NCBI RefSeq assembly: GCF_015160875.1
Contig: NZ_CP063374.1
Span: 6,141,501-6,205,500 of the forward strand
Length of the DNA: 64,000 bases
Direction: 5' to 3'
Source of the DNA: Streptomyces chromofuscus
Lineage (GTDB): Bacteria; Actinomycetota; Actinomycetes; Streptomycetales; Streptomycetaceae
In this document: positions 8,527 to 15,899 of the stretch, one piece after another
Position numbering within the stretch: the stretch's first letter is position 1
How the letters are laid out: each line of letters opens with the position of its first letter
The notes under the pieces: generated by a model
What the model was told of the DNA's origin: nothing
What the model saw: only the letters and a program-made list of their open reading frames with translations
Databases searched by the model: none
Program-made: the position numbers and the translations under genes

Positions 8527-9114
8527 ATGGCCAAGACCAGTACGACGACCCAGGGGCTGCGTGCGGCGATCGAGCGCAGTGGCTACTACCCGGCCCTCGT
8601 GGCCGAGGCGGTGGAGGCCGCTGTGGGCGGCGAGCCCATCCGGTCGTACCTGGTCCATCAGGAGACGACGTTCGACCAGAACGAGGTGCGGCGGCATGTG
8701 ACCGTGCTCGTCCTCACCGACAACCGCTTCATCGTCAGCCACACCGACGAGCAGGCCGCCGACAGCACCTCCCCGACGCCGTACGCCACGACGTCGACGG
8801 AGTCGGTGAAGCTCGACCGGATCTCCTCGGTCGTGGTCAGCCGTGTGGTCGCCAACCCGGAGTCGTACACGCCGGGCACCCTGCCGCGCGAGGTCGTGCT
8901 CACCATCGGCTGGGGTGCCGTCTCCCGCATCGACCTGGAGCCCGCCGCTTGCGGCGACGCCAACTGCGAGGCGGACCACGGCTACACGGGCAGCTCGACG
9001 GCCGACGACCTCAGCCTGCGCGTCAGCGAGGCGGGGGACGGCCCGGAGACGGTCCGCCAGGCGCTCGTCTTCGCGCAGGCCATCTCCGAGGCGACCGCGG
9101 ACCCCGCCCGCTGA
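8527..9114 (+). CDS. DUF5998 family protein
   Basis: A 195-aa cytoplasmic protein of the actinobacterial DUF5998 family, of unknown function. Visible features are an N-terminal helix (G-L-R-A-A-I-E-R-S-G-Y-Y-P), a central beta-rich domain with T-V-L-V-L-T-D-N-R-F-I-V-S-H-T-D-E, and a conserved C-G-D-A-N-C-E-A-D-H-G-Y-T-G segment whose two Cys and one His could bind metal or form a disulphide. There is no signal peptide or membrane helix. The start is ATG 8527; ATG 8518 is an alternative. The stop overlaps the ATG of the downstream phosphodiesterase by one base, so the two are co-translated. This pairing is the best clue to its role. Confidence 0.85.
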   Translation: MAKTSTTTQGLRAAIERSGYYPALVAEAVEAAVGGEPIRSYLVHQETTFDQNEVRRHVTVLVLTDNRFIVSHTDEQAADSTSPTPYATTSTESVKLDRISSVVVSRVVANPESYTPGTLPREVVLTIGWGAVSRIDLEPAACGDANCEADHGYTGSSTADDLSLRVSEAGDGPETVRQALVFAQAISEATADPAR

Positions 9115-10304
9115 TGGTCCAGCCCGCCGCCTGGGACCACCCGGAGCCCCTCGCCGTCGACTCCGCCCCCCGCCCCGAGTACGGCACGGGTTCGCTCGCC
9201 GACCTGCTGCCCACACTGGCCGCGGGCATGGGCGTACCCGGCATGACCGCAGCGATCACCGAGCTGACCCCCGCCGACCGGGTCTGCGTGTTCCTGATCG
9301 ACGGACTCGGCTGGGAGCAGCTGAGGGCGCACCCTCAGGAAGCGCCCTTCATGACGTCGCTCCTTGCCACCTCGCGCGGTGGCACGGGCCGCCCCCTCAC
9401 CGCGGGCTACCCGGCGACCACCGCGACCTCCCTCGCCTCCGTCGGCACCGGCCTCCCGCCCGGCGCGCACGGCCTGCCCGGCTACACCGTGCGCAACCCG
9501 GACACCGGCGAGCTGATGAACCAGCTCCGCTGGCACCCGTGGACCCCGCCGGCCGCCTGGCAGCCGTACCCCACGGTGTTCGAGCTGGCCGCCCGCGTCG
9601 GCGTGCACGTTGCGCAGGTCACCTCCCCCGCCTTCCAGAACACCCCGCTGACGAAGGTCGCGCTCAGCGGAGGAACGTTCCACGGACGGCTGACCGGCGA
9701 GGAGCGCATGGACCTCGCCGCCGTGCAGCTCGCCGCCGGGGAGCGCAGCCTCGTCTACACGTACTACGCCGAACTCGACGGCGCCGGGCACCGCTACGGC
9801 CTCGCCTCCGACACCTGGGTCGGCCAGCTCATGTACGTCGACCGCCTGGTCCAGCGCCTGGCCGAACAGCTGCCGCCGCGCAGCGCCCTCTACGTCACCG
9901 CCGATCACGGCATGGTCGACGTGCCCTTCGGCGAGCAGCACCGCATCGACTTCGACGAGGACTGGGAGCTGCGCGCCGGCGTCGCCCTGCTCGGCGGCGA
10001 GGGCCGCGCCCGGCACGTGTACGCCGTGCCGGGCGCCGAGAACGACGTACTGACCTGCTGGCGCGAGGTGCTCGGCGAGCAGTTCTGGGTGGCCTCGCGG
10101 GAGGAGGCGATCGCGGCGGGCTGGTTCGGCCCGCACATCGACGAGCGGGTCCACCCGCGCATCGGCGACGTGGTCGCTGCCGCGCGCGACGACGTCCTGC
10201 TCATCGCCTCCGAACGGGAGCCAAAGGAGTCGTCGATGGTCGGCAACCACGGCTCGATGACCCCTGCCGAGCAGCTGGTCCCACTGCTCGAAGTACGCTC
10301 CTGA
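9114..10304 (+). CDS. Alkaline-phosphatase-superfamily nucleotide pyrophosphatase/phosphodiesterase
   Basis: A 396-aa metal-dependent hydrolase of the type I phosphodiesterase/nucleotide pyrophosphatase family. Metal and catalytic motifs visible: the first aspartate in F-L-I-D-G-L-G-W; the nucleophile threonine in Y-P-A-T-T-A-T-S-L; T-A-D-H-G-M-V-D; and the late G-N-H-G-S-M-T histidine. No signal peptide is seen, so it should act in the cytoplasm on a phosphodiester or pyrophosphate bond; the natural substrate is not evident. ATG 9114 overlaps the TGA of the DUF5998 gene. Thymidine kinase follows 46 bp later, so all three may form one operon with a nucleotide-metabolism flavour. Confidence 0.9.
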   Translation: MVQPAAWDHPEPLAVDSAPRPEYGTGSLADLLPTLAAGMGVPGMTAAITELTPADRVCVFLIDGLGWEQLRAHPQEAPFMTSLLATSRGGTGRPLTAGYPATTATSLASVGTGLPPGAHGLPGYTVRNPDTGELMNQLRWHPWTPPAAWQPYPTVFELAARVGVHVAQVTSPAFQNTPLTKVALSGGTFHGRLTGEERMDLAAVQLAAGERSLVYTYYAELDGAGHRYGLASDTWVGQLMYVDRLVQRLAEQLPPRSALYVTADHGMVDVPFGEQHRIDFDEDWELRAGVALLGGEGRARHVYAVPGAENDVLTCWREVLGEQFWVASREEAIAAGWFGPHIDERVHPRIGDVVAAARDDVLLIASEREPKESSMVGNHGSMTPAEQLVPLLEVRS

Positions 10305-10350
10305 CACCCACCCCCGTTACCGCTCATCGCCGAAAGGTGCTCAACCTCCC

Positions 10351-10998
10351 ATGCCCGAGCTGGTGTTCTTCTCCGGAACGATGGACTGCGGGAAGTCGAC
10401 GCTTGCTCTGCAGATCGAGCACAACCGCTCCGCCCGCGGCCTCCAGGGCATGATCTTCACCCGGGACGACCGCGCGGGCGAGGGCAAGCTGTCCTCCCGG
10501 CTCGGCCTGGTCACGGACGCGGTGGAGGTAGCCGACGGCATGGACCTGTACGGGTACCTCGTCGACCATCTCTCCCGAGGTGGGCGCGCGGACTACGTGA
10601 TCGCGGACGAGGCGCAGTTCCTGGCCCCGGAGCAGATAGACCAACTCGCGCGCGTGGTCGACGACCTGGGCCTGGACGTCTACGCCTTCGGCATCACGAC
10701 CGACTTCCGCACCAAGCTCTTCCCCGGCTCCCAGCGGCTGGTGGAGCTGGCCGACCGGGTCGAGGTGCTCCAGGTGGAGGCACTGTGCTGGTGCGGCGCC
10801 CGGGCCACGCACAACGCGCGTACGGTCGGCGGGCACATGGTCGTCGAGGGCGCCCAGGTGGTCGTCGGCGACGTCAACCAGGGGGACACCGTCGGCTACG
10901 AGGTGCTGTGCCGCCGGCATCACCGACGCCGTATGACGTCCGCTGCCACGCACGCGGCACCGCTGTCGCCGGACGTGCTGCCGGTGTCGCCGGGCTGA
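10351..10998 (+). CDS. tdk: Thymidine kinase (type II, zinc-containing)
   Basis: A 215-aa kinase that phosphorylates thymidine to dTMP with ATP, part of pyrimidine salvage. Motifs: P-loop G-T-M-D-C-G-K-S-T at residues 9-17, Walker B/lid region V-I-A-D-E-A-Q-F with the base-contacting glutamate, and a zinc ribbon from C-W-C-G and the later L-C-R-R-H-H. The C-terminal ~15 residues are a variable extension. The start at ATG 10351 follows GAAAGGTGC. Length and motifs are complete. Confidence 0.95.
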   Translation: MPELVFFSGTMDCGKSTLALQIEHNRSARGLQGMIFTRDDRAGEGKLSSRLGLVTDAVEVADGMDLYGYLVDHLSRGGRADYVIADEAQFLAPEQIDQLARVVDDLGLDVYAFGITTDFRTKLFPGSQRLVELADRVEVLQVEALCWCGARATHNARTVGGHMVVEGAQVVVGDVNQGDTVGYEVLCRRHHRRRMTSAATHAAPLSPDVLPVSPG

Positions 10999-11035
10999 GA
11001 GCGACCCACCGGCTTGAGCGTCCCGTGGGCTTGAG

Positions 11036-11084
11036 CGACCCGCCGACCCGCCGACCCGCCGACCCGCCGATCCGACCCGCCGAT
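11036..11084. repeat. 8-bp tandem repeat (GACCCGCC)
   Basis: GACCCGCC is repeated head to tail, then GATCCGACCCGCCGATC, just after tdk and before the convergent VOC gene. Two related GAGCGACCC/GAGCGTCCC phrases precede it. No coding role. Confidence 0.7.
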
Positions 11085-11104
11085 CTTGGCGACCCCGAGC
11101 GCCC

Positions 11105-11908
11105 TCAGCGGCGGCTTCGGAGGAGCGCTAACCGCGCGCCCTCGGGGTCGGCCACCGTGGCCACGCGCCCGTGCTCGCTGTCGTGCGCCGGTTTCAGCAC
11201 ATGCCCGCCGAGCCCGACGACATGCTCCAGCGCCTCGTCCGGGTCGGCGACCTCGAAGTACGTCAACCAGTGCGGGCCCCGGTCGCGGGGCAGGGACGTG
11301 CCGACACCGTGCAGGCCGGCGACCGGGCGCCCGCCGAGGTGCAGGGTGAGGTAGTCGATGTCGGCGGAGACGACCGGTTCCTGCTCGTAGCCGAAGACGG
11401 TCCGGTAGAACTTGGCGACGCTCTCCGACTCGAACGTCAGCAACTCGTGCCAGGCCGGTGCCCCGGGCACCCCGGCGAGGCCGGCGCCCCGGTGGGTCGC
11501 GGCCTGCCAGACGCCGAAGACGGCGCCCGAGGGGTCGGAGCAGATGGCGAGTCGTCCGGCGTCCTCCGCGTCGAGCGGCCCCACGCCGACCGTGCCGCCG
11601 CACAGGCGGATCGTGTCGGCGGTCCGGTCGACGTCGTCGGAGGCGAGGTACGGCGTCCAGGCGATGGGGAGACGCCGGTCCGGCGGCAGTTGCCCGATGC
11701 CCGCCACCTCGCGGCCGTCCAGCAGGGCCCGCACATAGGGGCCGAGTTGCTGCGGGCCGGGGCGGAACTCCCAGCCGAACAGAGTCCCGTAGAACTCCTG
11801 CGTCGCCGCCAGCCCGTGCACCATCAGACTCACCCAGCAGGGCGCGCCGGGCGCGTACCGGTCGTGCGCTGCGCCGTTGCGGTCGGCCGGCCCCCGTGCC
11901 TCGGTCAT
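11105..11908 (-). CDS. Two-domain VOC (glyoxalase/bleomycin-resistance fold) protein
   Basis: A 267-aa protein with two vicinal-oxygen-chelate modules (about residues 15-130 and 140-262). Each carries the beta-alpha-beta-beta-beta pattern and a terminal D-P-x-G-A motif (C-S-D-P-S-G-A-V-F-G-V-W and V-A-D-P-E-G-A-R-L-A-L). The characteristic F-Y-G-T-L-F-G-W and F-Y-R-T-V-F-G-Y helices mark the start of each domain. Members include dioxygenases, isomerases and drug-binding proteins; this one resembles the hydroxylase-like subgroup of unknown substrate common in Streptomyces. The start is set at ATG 11908 because GAGGAGAG lies just upstream; the frame stays open to 11989 without a better start. 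Confidence 0.87.
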   Translation of the reverse strand: MTEARGPADRNGAAHDRYAPGAPCWVSLMVHGLAATQEFYGTLFGWEFRPGPQQLGPYVRALLDGREVAGIGQLPPDRRLPIAWTPYLASDDVDRTADTIRLCGGTVGVGPLDAEDAGRLAICSDPSGAVFGVWQAATHRGAGLAGVPGAPAWHELLTFESESVAKFYRTVFGYEQEPVVSADIDYLTLHLGGRPVAGLHGVGTSLPRDRGPHWLTYFEVADPDEALEHVVGLGGHVLKPAHDSEHGRVATVADPEGARLALLRSRR

Positions 11909-11998
11909 CGTCACTCTCTCCTCGGCCCCTGACGGTGGCCGCGTCGCTTCCGCTCTCGGACCCCCGTGCCGATGCTCGCACCCAGTCATGTGCCCCGG

Positions 11999-12038
11999 CC
12001 TCCGGGCGCGCCGCCGTCTCCGGCTCCCCGCGCGACGG
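11999..12038. repeat. Dispersed 40-bp repeat, copy 1
   Basis: A 40-bp sequence beginning CCTCCGGGCGCGCCGCCG matches 13078-13117 at 37/40 positions in the same orientation. The two copies flank the sulfurtransferase gene. Confidence 0.8.
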
Positions 12039-12204
12039 TGGCCCGAGCCGCGGTTGCCTGCCCGTTTCCGGGAGATTGCTCTCGGGTGTCGATCGGCTCC
12101 ACAGCCAGTGCCCGGTCCCGTACGCCTGGTGATCGGACCTGTCCGGCCGAGCAGAGTAGCCGCACATGGGCGACAGGGCCACCCCGTGCGCGAGGATGGT
12201 GGCC

Positions 12205-13056
12205 ATGAACGCCATCATCACCGCATCCGAACTCGCGAGCGACCTGTCCGGGCCGCACCCGCCCGTGCTGCTCGACGTGCGCTGGCAGCTGACCGTGGCC
12301 AAGGCGGCCGGTGGACCGCCGTTCGACGGGCGGGCCGCGTACGCGGCCGGGCACATCCCCGGTGCGGCATTCGTCGACCTGGACCGCGAGTTGGCCTCGG
12401 CGCCGGGCGCGCACGGGCGCCATCCGCTGCCCGACGTCGCTCGGTTCGGCGCCGCGATGCGCCGTGCGGGCGTGTCGTCGGGCCGGCGAGTCGTTGTGTA
12501 CGACGGTGGCCAGGGCTGGGCCGCGGCCCGTGCCTGGTGGCTGTTGCGCTGGACGGGTCACCCGGACGTGCGAGTGCTCGACGGCGGGTTGCCGGCGTGG
12601 CAGGGCGCGCTGTCGGTGGAGGAGCCGACGCCCGAGGAGGGGGACTTCCGGCCGGTGGCCGGCGCCGAGGGGCTCCTGGACGCGGACGGCGCCGCTGCGC
12701 TCGCCCGTTCGGGTGTGCTGCTCGACGCGCGGGCGGCGGAGCGGTACCGGGGGGACGTGGAGCCGATCGACCGAGTGGGCGGGCACATTCCGGGGGCGGT
12801 GTCCGCGCCGACGAACGAGAACGTGGGGGCGGACGGCCGCTTCCTGCCCGCCGATGAGCTCCGGGCGCGCTTCGACGCGCTGGGGGCGCACGACGGGGCG
12901 AAGGTGGGCGTGTATTGCGGTTCCGGTGTCTCGGGGGCGCATGAGGTGCTGGCGCTCGCGGTCGCGGGCATCCCGGCGGCGCTGTACGTGGGCTCTTGGT
13001 CGGAGTGGTCCTCGGACCCGTCACGCCCGGTCGCGGTGGGGCCGGATCCGCAGTAA
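12205..13056 (+). CDS. Rhodanese-family sulfurtransferase (thiosulfate / 3-mercaptopyruvate type)
   Basis: A 283-aa two-domain rhodanese. The N-terminal domain (about 5-140) is the catalytically silent half, with L-L-D-V-R-W and G-H-I-P-G-A. The C-terminal domain (~160-275) carries the active-site loop C-G-S-G-V-S-G, whose cysteine forms the persulfide; its loop composition is nearer to thiosulfate/mercaptopyruvate sulfurtransferases than to Cdc25-like rhodaneses. It transfers sulfane sulfur to cyanide or thiol acceptors in the cytoplasm. ATG 12205 is preferred; ATG 12196, three codons upstream, is equally possible. The gene is monocistronic and lies within a repeat-rich stretch. Confidence 0.92.
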   Translation: MNAIITASELASDLSGPHPPVLLDVRWQLTVAKAAGGPPFDGRAAYAAGHIPGAAFVDLDRELASAPGAHGRHPLPDVARFGAAMRRAGVSSGRRVVVYDGGQGWAAARAWWLLRWTGHPDVRVLDGGLPAWQGALSVEEPTPEEGDFRPVAGAEGLLDADGAAALARSGVLLDARAAERYRGDVEPIDRVGGHIPGAVSAPTNENVGADGRFLPADELRARFDALGAHDGAKVGVYCGSGVSGAHEVLALAVAGIPAALYVGSWSEWSSDPSRPVAVGPDPQ

Positions 13057-13339
13057 CGGGCCGCGTTCGAACGCCGCCCTCCGGGCGCGCCGCCGCCTTC
13101 GGCTCCCCGCACGACGGGAGATGGCGCGCACGTGGCCGACGCCGGGCACGCACGTGGGTGGGGCCGGCCCACAGTGACCGGCGTGCGGCCGAGGTCGATG
13201 GTGCGGTCACGGTGGCGGCGGATCGCAGTGGCCGCTGCGCCGCTGACGTTGAGGACCTGGTAGCGGTGGGGCCGGTCCGCAGTGACCGCCGGGCCGCCCA
13301 GGCCCGCATGCGGTGAGTCCGGGGCCCGAACAGCGGCGC
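13057..13339. other. Repeat-rich non-coding DNA after the sulfurtransferase
   Basis: It contains the second copy of the dispersed 40-bp repeat (13078-13117) and two diverged copies (near 13157 and 13265) of the phrase GTGGGGCCGG-(n)-CCGCAGTGACCG, which also forms the last codons of the sulfurtransferase gene (near 13037). The gene's 3' end therefore seems to have been partially amplified downstream. Open frames here are by-products of base composition. Confidence 0.6.
13078..13117. repeat. Dispersed 40-bp repeat, copy 2
   Basis: Matches 11999-12038 at 37/40 positions, same orientation. Confidence 0.8.
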
Positions 13340-13503
13340 GCCGCCGAGTGCAAGGGTCCGGCGCGATGGGGTCCGATGTCCGTTACCGTCGCGCCGCCGA
13401 GTGCAAGGGCCCGGCGCGATGGGGTCCGATGTCCGTTACCGTCGCGCCACCGAGTGCAAGGGCCCGGCGCGATGGGGTCCGATGTCCGTTACCGTCGCGC
13501 CGC
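13340..13503. repeat. 53-bp tandem repeat (3 copies)
   Basis: The unit containing CGAGTGCAAGGGCCCGGCG and CGATGGGGTCCGATGTCCG recurs at a 53-bp period (GAGTGCAAG at 13346, 13399, 13452) with only one or two changes between copies. A partial fourth unit may start at 13500. 53 is not divisible by three, so each copy falls in a different frame and the array is not a coding repeat. Confidence 0.92.
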
Positions 13504-13563
13504 TGACCGTGAGGGCCCGCACGCGGCAGGGCCGGCATCCGCAGCGACCCCGCGCCGCGCACG

Positions 13564-13602
13564 CCGAGGGCCCGCCCCCGGGCAGGTGCGGGCCCTCGGT
13601 TT
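13564..13602. terminator. Bidirectional hairpin terminator 3' of sepH
   Basis: A perfect 12-bp stem (CCGAGGGCCCGC / GCGGGCCCTCGG) with a 12-nt loop and TTT on the plus-strand side lies 20 bp beyond the sepH stop. It serves converging transcription. Confidence 0.85.
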
Positions 13603-13619
13603 CGTACGTCGCCCGGCAG

Positions 13620-14657
13620 CTACTCCTGCTTCTTGCGGCGCGTGCCGAACACGATCTCGTCCCAGCTCGGGACCGCCGCTCTGCGGCCGGGGCGGACCCC
13701 GTCGGCCTCCGCCTGGCGGTCCGTGGCGCCGATGAGGCGGTCACGGTGGCTGCCGACGGATCGCGGCATGAGGACGTCCGCGTAGGCGGAACCGGCCGAG
13801 GCGGCGGGCGCCGGCGGCTCCTCCTCCTCGGGCTCGACGGCGGGTTCCTCCACCGGCTCGGGTACCGGACGTTCCGGCACCACCAGGTCGCCCCGGAAGC
13901 TCGGCACCGCCTCCAGCAGGCTGGTCAGCGAGTCCCGCTCACTCGCGCTCTCTTCGGCGGCGGGCTCCGTCGGAGGAGCCGGCAGGCTCGGCCGCTCACG
14001 GTCGGCGGAACGGTCGAGTGTGCGTTCGCGCGGCAGCCGTGCGATCCGCGGGACGAAGGGGAAGCTGGGCTCGGGCGCGCCGAGGTCGTCGGCCTCGCCG
14101 ATCAGCGAGCGGGCCTCGTCGTCGACGGCCTGGACGAGCCGCCGGGGCGGGTCGTACGTCCAGCTCGCCGAGTGCGGCTCGCCCGCGACGCGGTAGACCA
14201 GCAGCACTTCCCAGGTGCCGTCGTCGCGGCGCCAGGAGTCCCACTGCACGGTGTCCTTCTCGGCGCCGCGCAGCACCAGCCGCTCCTGCACGGCCTCGCC
14301 CAGCAGCGGACCGGAGTTCTCGCCGGGGCGGCGGACCGGGGTCTTGCGGGCCCGCTCGGCCATGAAGGCGCGCTCGGCCAGCACGGGACCCTCGAAGCGG
14401 CGTACGCGATCGACGGGGATGCCCGCCATCTGGGCGACCTCTTCCGCGGTCGCACCCGCGCGTATCCGCGCCTGGATGTCTCGGGGGCGGAGATGGCTCT
14501 CCACCTCGATCTCGATCTGGCCGAGGCGGGGACGGTCGCCGCGCACGGCGGCGCGGAGCCGTTCGTCGATCGGAAGCGTGTACTCCGTGCTGTCCGCAGC
14601 CTTCAGCACCAGCCGTGTGCCGTCATTGGAGACGGCCACGACACGCAGTTCGGGCAT
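13620..14657 (-). CDS. sepH: Cell-division regulator SepH (DUF3071)
   Basis: A 345-aa actinobacterial SepH. The family binds FtsZ and promotes Z-ring assembly at septa. The N-terminal DUF3071 domain (residues ~1-165) is intact: P-E-L-R-V-V-A-V-S-N-D-G-T-R-L-V-L, then the helix-turn-helix-like segment R-A-G-A-T-A-E-E-V-A-Q-M-A-G-I-P-V-D-R-V that is needed for FtsZ stimulation. The remainder is an acidic, Pro/Ala-rich disordered tail ending in a short basic segment (T-R-R-K-K-Q-E). The start is ATG 14657 behind GGGAGG; the longer open frame upstream lacks support. It is monocistronic, with the hairpin at 13564-13602 behind it. Confidence 0.95.
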   Translation of the reverse strand: MPELRVVAVSNDGTRLVLKAADSTEYTLPIDERLRAAVRGDRPRLGQIEIEVESHLRPRDIQARIRAGATAEEVAQMAGIPVDRVRRFEGPVLAERAFMAERARKTPVRRPGENSGPLLGEAVQERLVLRGAEKDTVQWDSWRRDDGTWEVLLVYRVAGEPHSASWTYDPPRRLVQAVDDEARSLIGEADDLGAPEPSFPFVPRIARLPRERTLDRSADRERPSLPAPPTEPAAEESASERDSLTSLLEAVPSFRGDLVVPERPVPEPVEEPAVEPEEEEPPAPAASAGSAYADVLMPRSVGSHRDRLIGATDRQAEADGVRPGRRAAVPSWDEIVFGTRRKKQE

Positions 14658-15175
14658 GGGGACCTCCCGGGTGGTGCCTGCCGACGTCACGTGCGTCGCT
14701 GCTTCCGCTAGTCGAGTGTGGCCTGCCCGGGTGCAGCCTGCCACAACCTTGCCGAGTTGCCCGGCGTGTCGGGCACGGGCCCTGGATCGCCGTTATGGCA
14801 CGGTTACCTATTCGCAACGCTAAGTGACCAACTCCGTCACCCTGTGCAACATGCCCCCTCCCGGCGATCCTTGAAAGGTCCCGGACGCCCTGGCGGGAGA
14901 CCTGACCCAGGGCTCGCAACAGTACTCCATTTGGACCACGTGCGTGGATTGGCGCGCCGCGCAACTTCTCCCGGGAGGCGGTACTTGGCCGCCGCCGACG
15001 GGTTTTCCCGATCGCGCACGTGGCGTATTTCACGGAATCACCAGAAACGGAACTACCGGTTTCGACCGTACGTCCCCCTCTCGTACCCCCAGTCGATCAA
15101 GTACGGAAAAGGCCGGCAAGGCCCGGAATGCGCGAAAGGCCCGATGTCGTTGAGGAGTCGAGCTCGGGAGAGGAG
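14658..15175. other. Divergent intergenic region between sepH and the membrane-protein gene
   Basis: About 520 bp holding the sepH promoter region and the leader of the rightward gene. It is less G+C-biased in places (around 14800-14850 and 15010-15070) and has no repeat or convincing open frame. An open frame extends from GTG 15020 into the downstream gene but has no ribosome-binding site. Confidence 0.5.
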
Positions 15176-15835
15176 GTGAGGCGGAAGCGGATCGACTTGA
15201 GCGTGCCACAGGTCGCGGGCAGTGCGGTGGCCGCGGTGATGGCCGCGGAACTCGCCTCCTACGCCGGGGTGTACGGGACGTTCCTCGGCCCCGGAGTCGT
15301 CAGCGTCATCGCCACCTGCGGCGGGTCGCTGTTCCAGCAGTTCTTCATACGGACCGGTGAGCAACTCCGCGATGTCGCGGCCCCCGCCCGGCCCGCCGTG
15401 CAAGCGCACCCCGTCACGGGGGAGTTCACCGAGGGCACGGTCCGCCGCACGCGGGGCAGGGCCCGAAATCGCCCGTTGTTGGCGGCGGCCCCGGTCTTCG
15501 GCGTCACGATGACCGGCGTCACCGCCTACGAACTGGCCTCCGGCAGCAGCTTCAGCGGCGGCGGCACGACGGTCGGTGACGTTCTCTCCGGCCACGGCGC
15601 GTCGTCGGCCCGGGACTCCGGGGACACGCACTCCGGCTCCGACTCCGGCTCGGGGTCCGATTCCGTTCCGGCGGGGAGAGTTCGACGCCGAGCCATTCCG
15701 GGACGCCGGACACCACCGGCGGCGCCACACCGTCGGGTGACGCCTCGTCAGGAGCGACGGCGGCGGTACGGCGGGCGGTTCGACGCCGGCCCACGGCGCG
15801 AGCGTGAGCGGCGAGGACGACCAGGACACCGGTGA
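15176..15835 (+). CDS. Membrane-associated hypothetical protein with disrupted C-terminal frame
   Basis: Unrecognised Streptomyces-type protein. The proposed GTG 15176 start follows GGGAGAGGAG; ATG 15128 and GTG 15020 are alternatives. The N-terminal part begins R-R-K-R-I-D-L-S-V-P-Q and has two hydrophobic stretches: V-A-G-S-A-V-A-A-V-M-A-A-E-L-A-S with the following G-P-G-V-V-S-V-I-A-T, and a second around nt 15475-15540. A Ser/Gly/Asp-rich stalk follows. After about 15665 the frame turns into Arg/Pro-rich sequence whose third codon positions are only about half G/C, unlike real genes here. Coding-type third positions continue first in one other frame and then in a third, ending at TAG 15897-15899. 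The frame as written therefore ends with a spurious tail. Confidence 0.6.
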   Translation: MRRKRIDLSVPQVAGSAVAAVMAAELASYAGVYGTFLGPGVVSVIATCGGSLFQQFFIRTGEQLRDVAAPARPAVQAHPVTGEFTEGTVRRTRGRARNRPLLAAAPVFGVTMTGVTAYELASGSSFSGGGTTVGDVLSGHGASSARDSGDTHSGSDSGSGSDSVPAGRVRRRAIPGRRTPPAAPHRRVTPRQERRRRYGGRFDAGPRRERERRGRPGHR

Positions 15836-15899
15836 GGACCCGGCGGCGACGCCCGCCACCCAGCGCGCCCGCTACGACCCCAGCACCCTCCGCAAGTAG
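15665..15899 (+). other. Displaced C-terminal coding segments of the preceding gene (two apparent -1 shifts)
   Basis: From about 15673 to 15755, the codons starting G-G-G, G-A-G, A-G-T give G-E-S-S-T-P-S-H-S-G-T-P-D-T-T-G-G with G/C-rich third positions. From about 15757 the third frame takes over and reads S-D-G-G-G-T-A-G-G-S and later Q-R-A-R-Y-D-P-S-T-L-R-K before TAG 15897. Each switch equals loss of one base relative to an intact gene. This is either real decay or base-calling error in GC-rich DNA. If restored, the stop would overlap the convergent oxidase gene by 28 bp. Confidence 0.65.
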
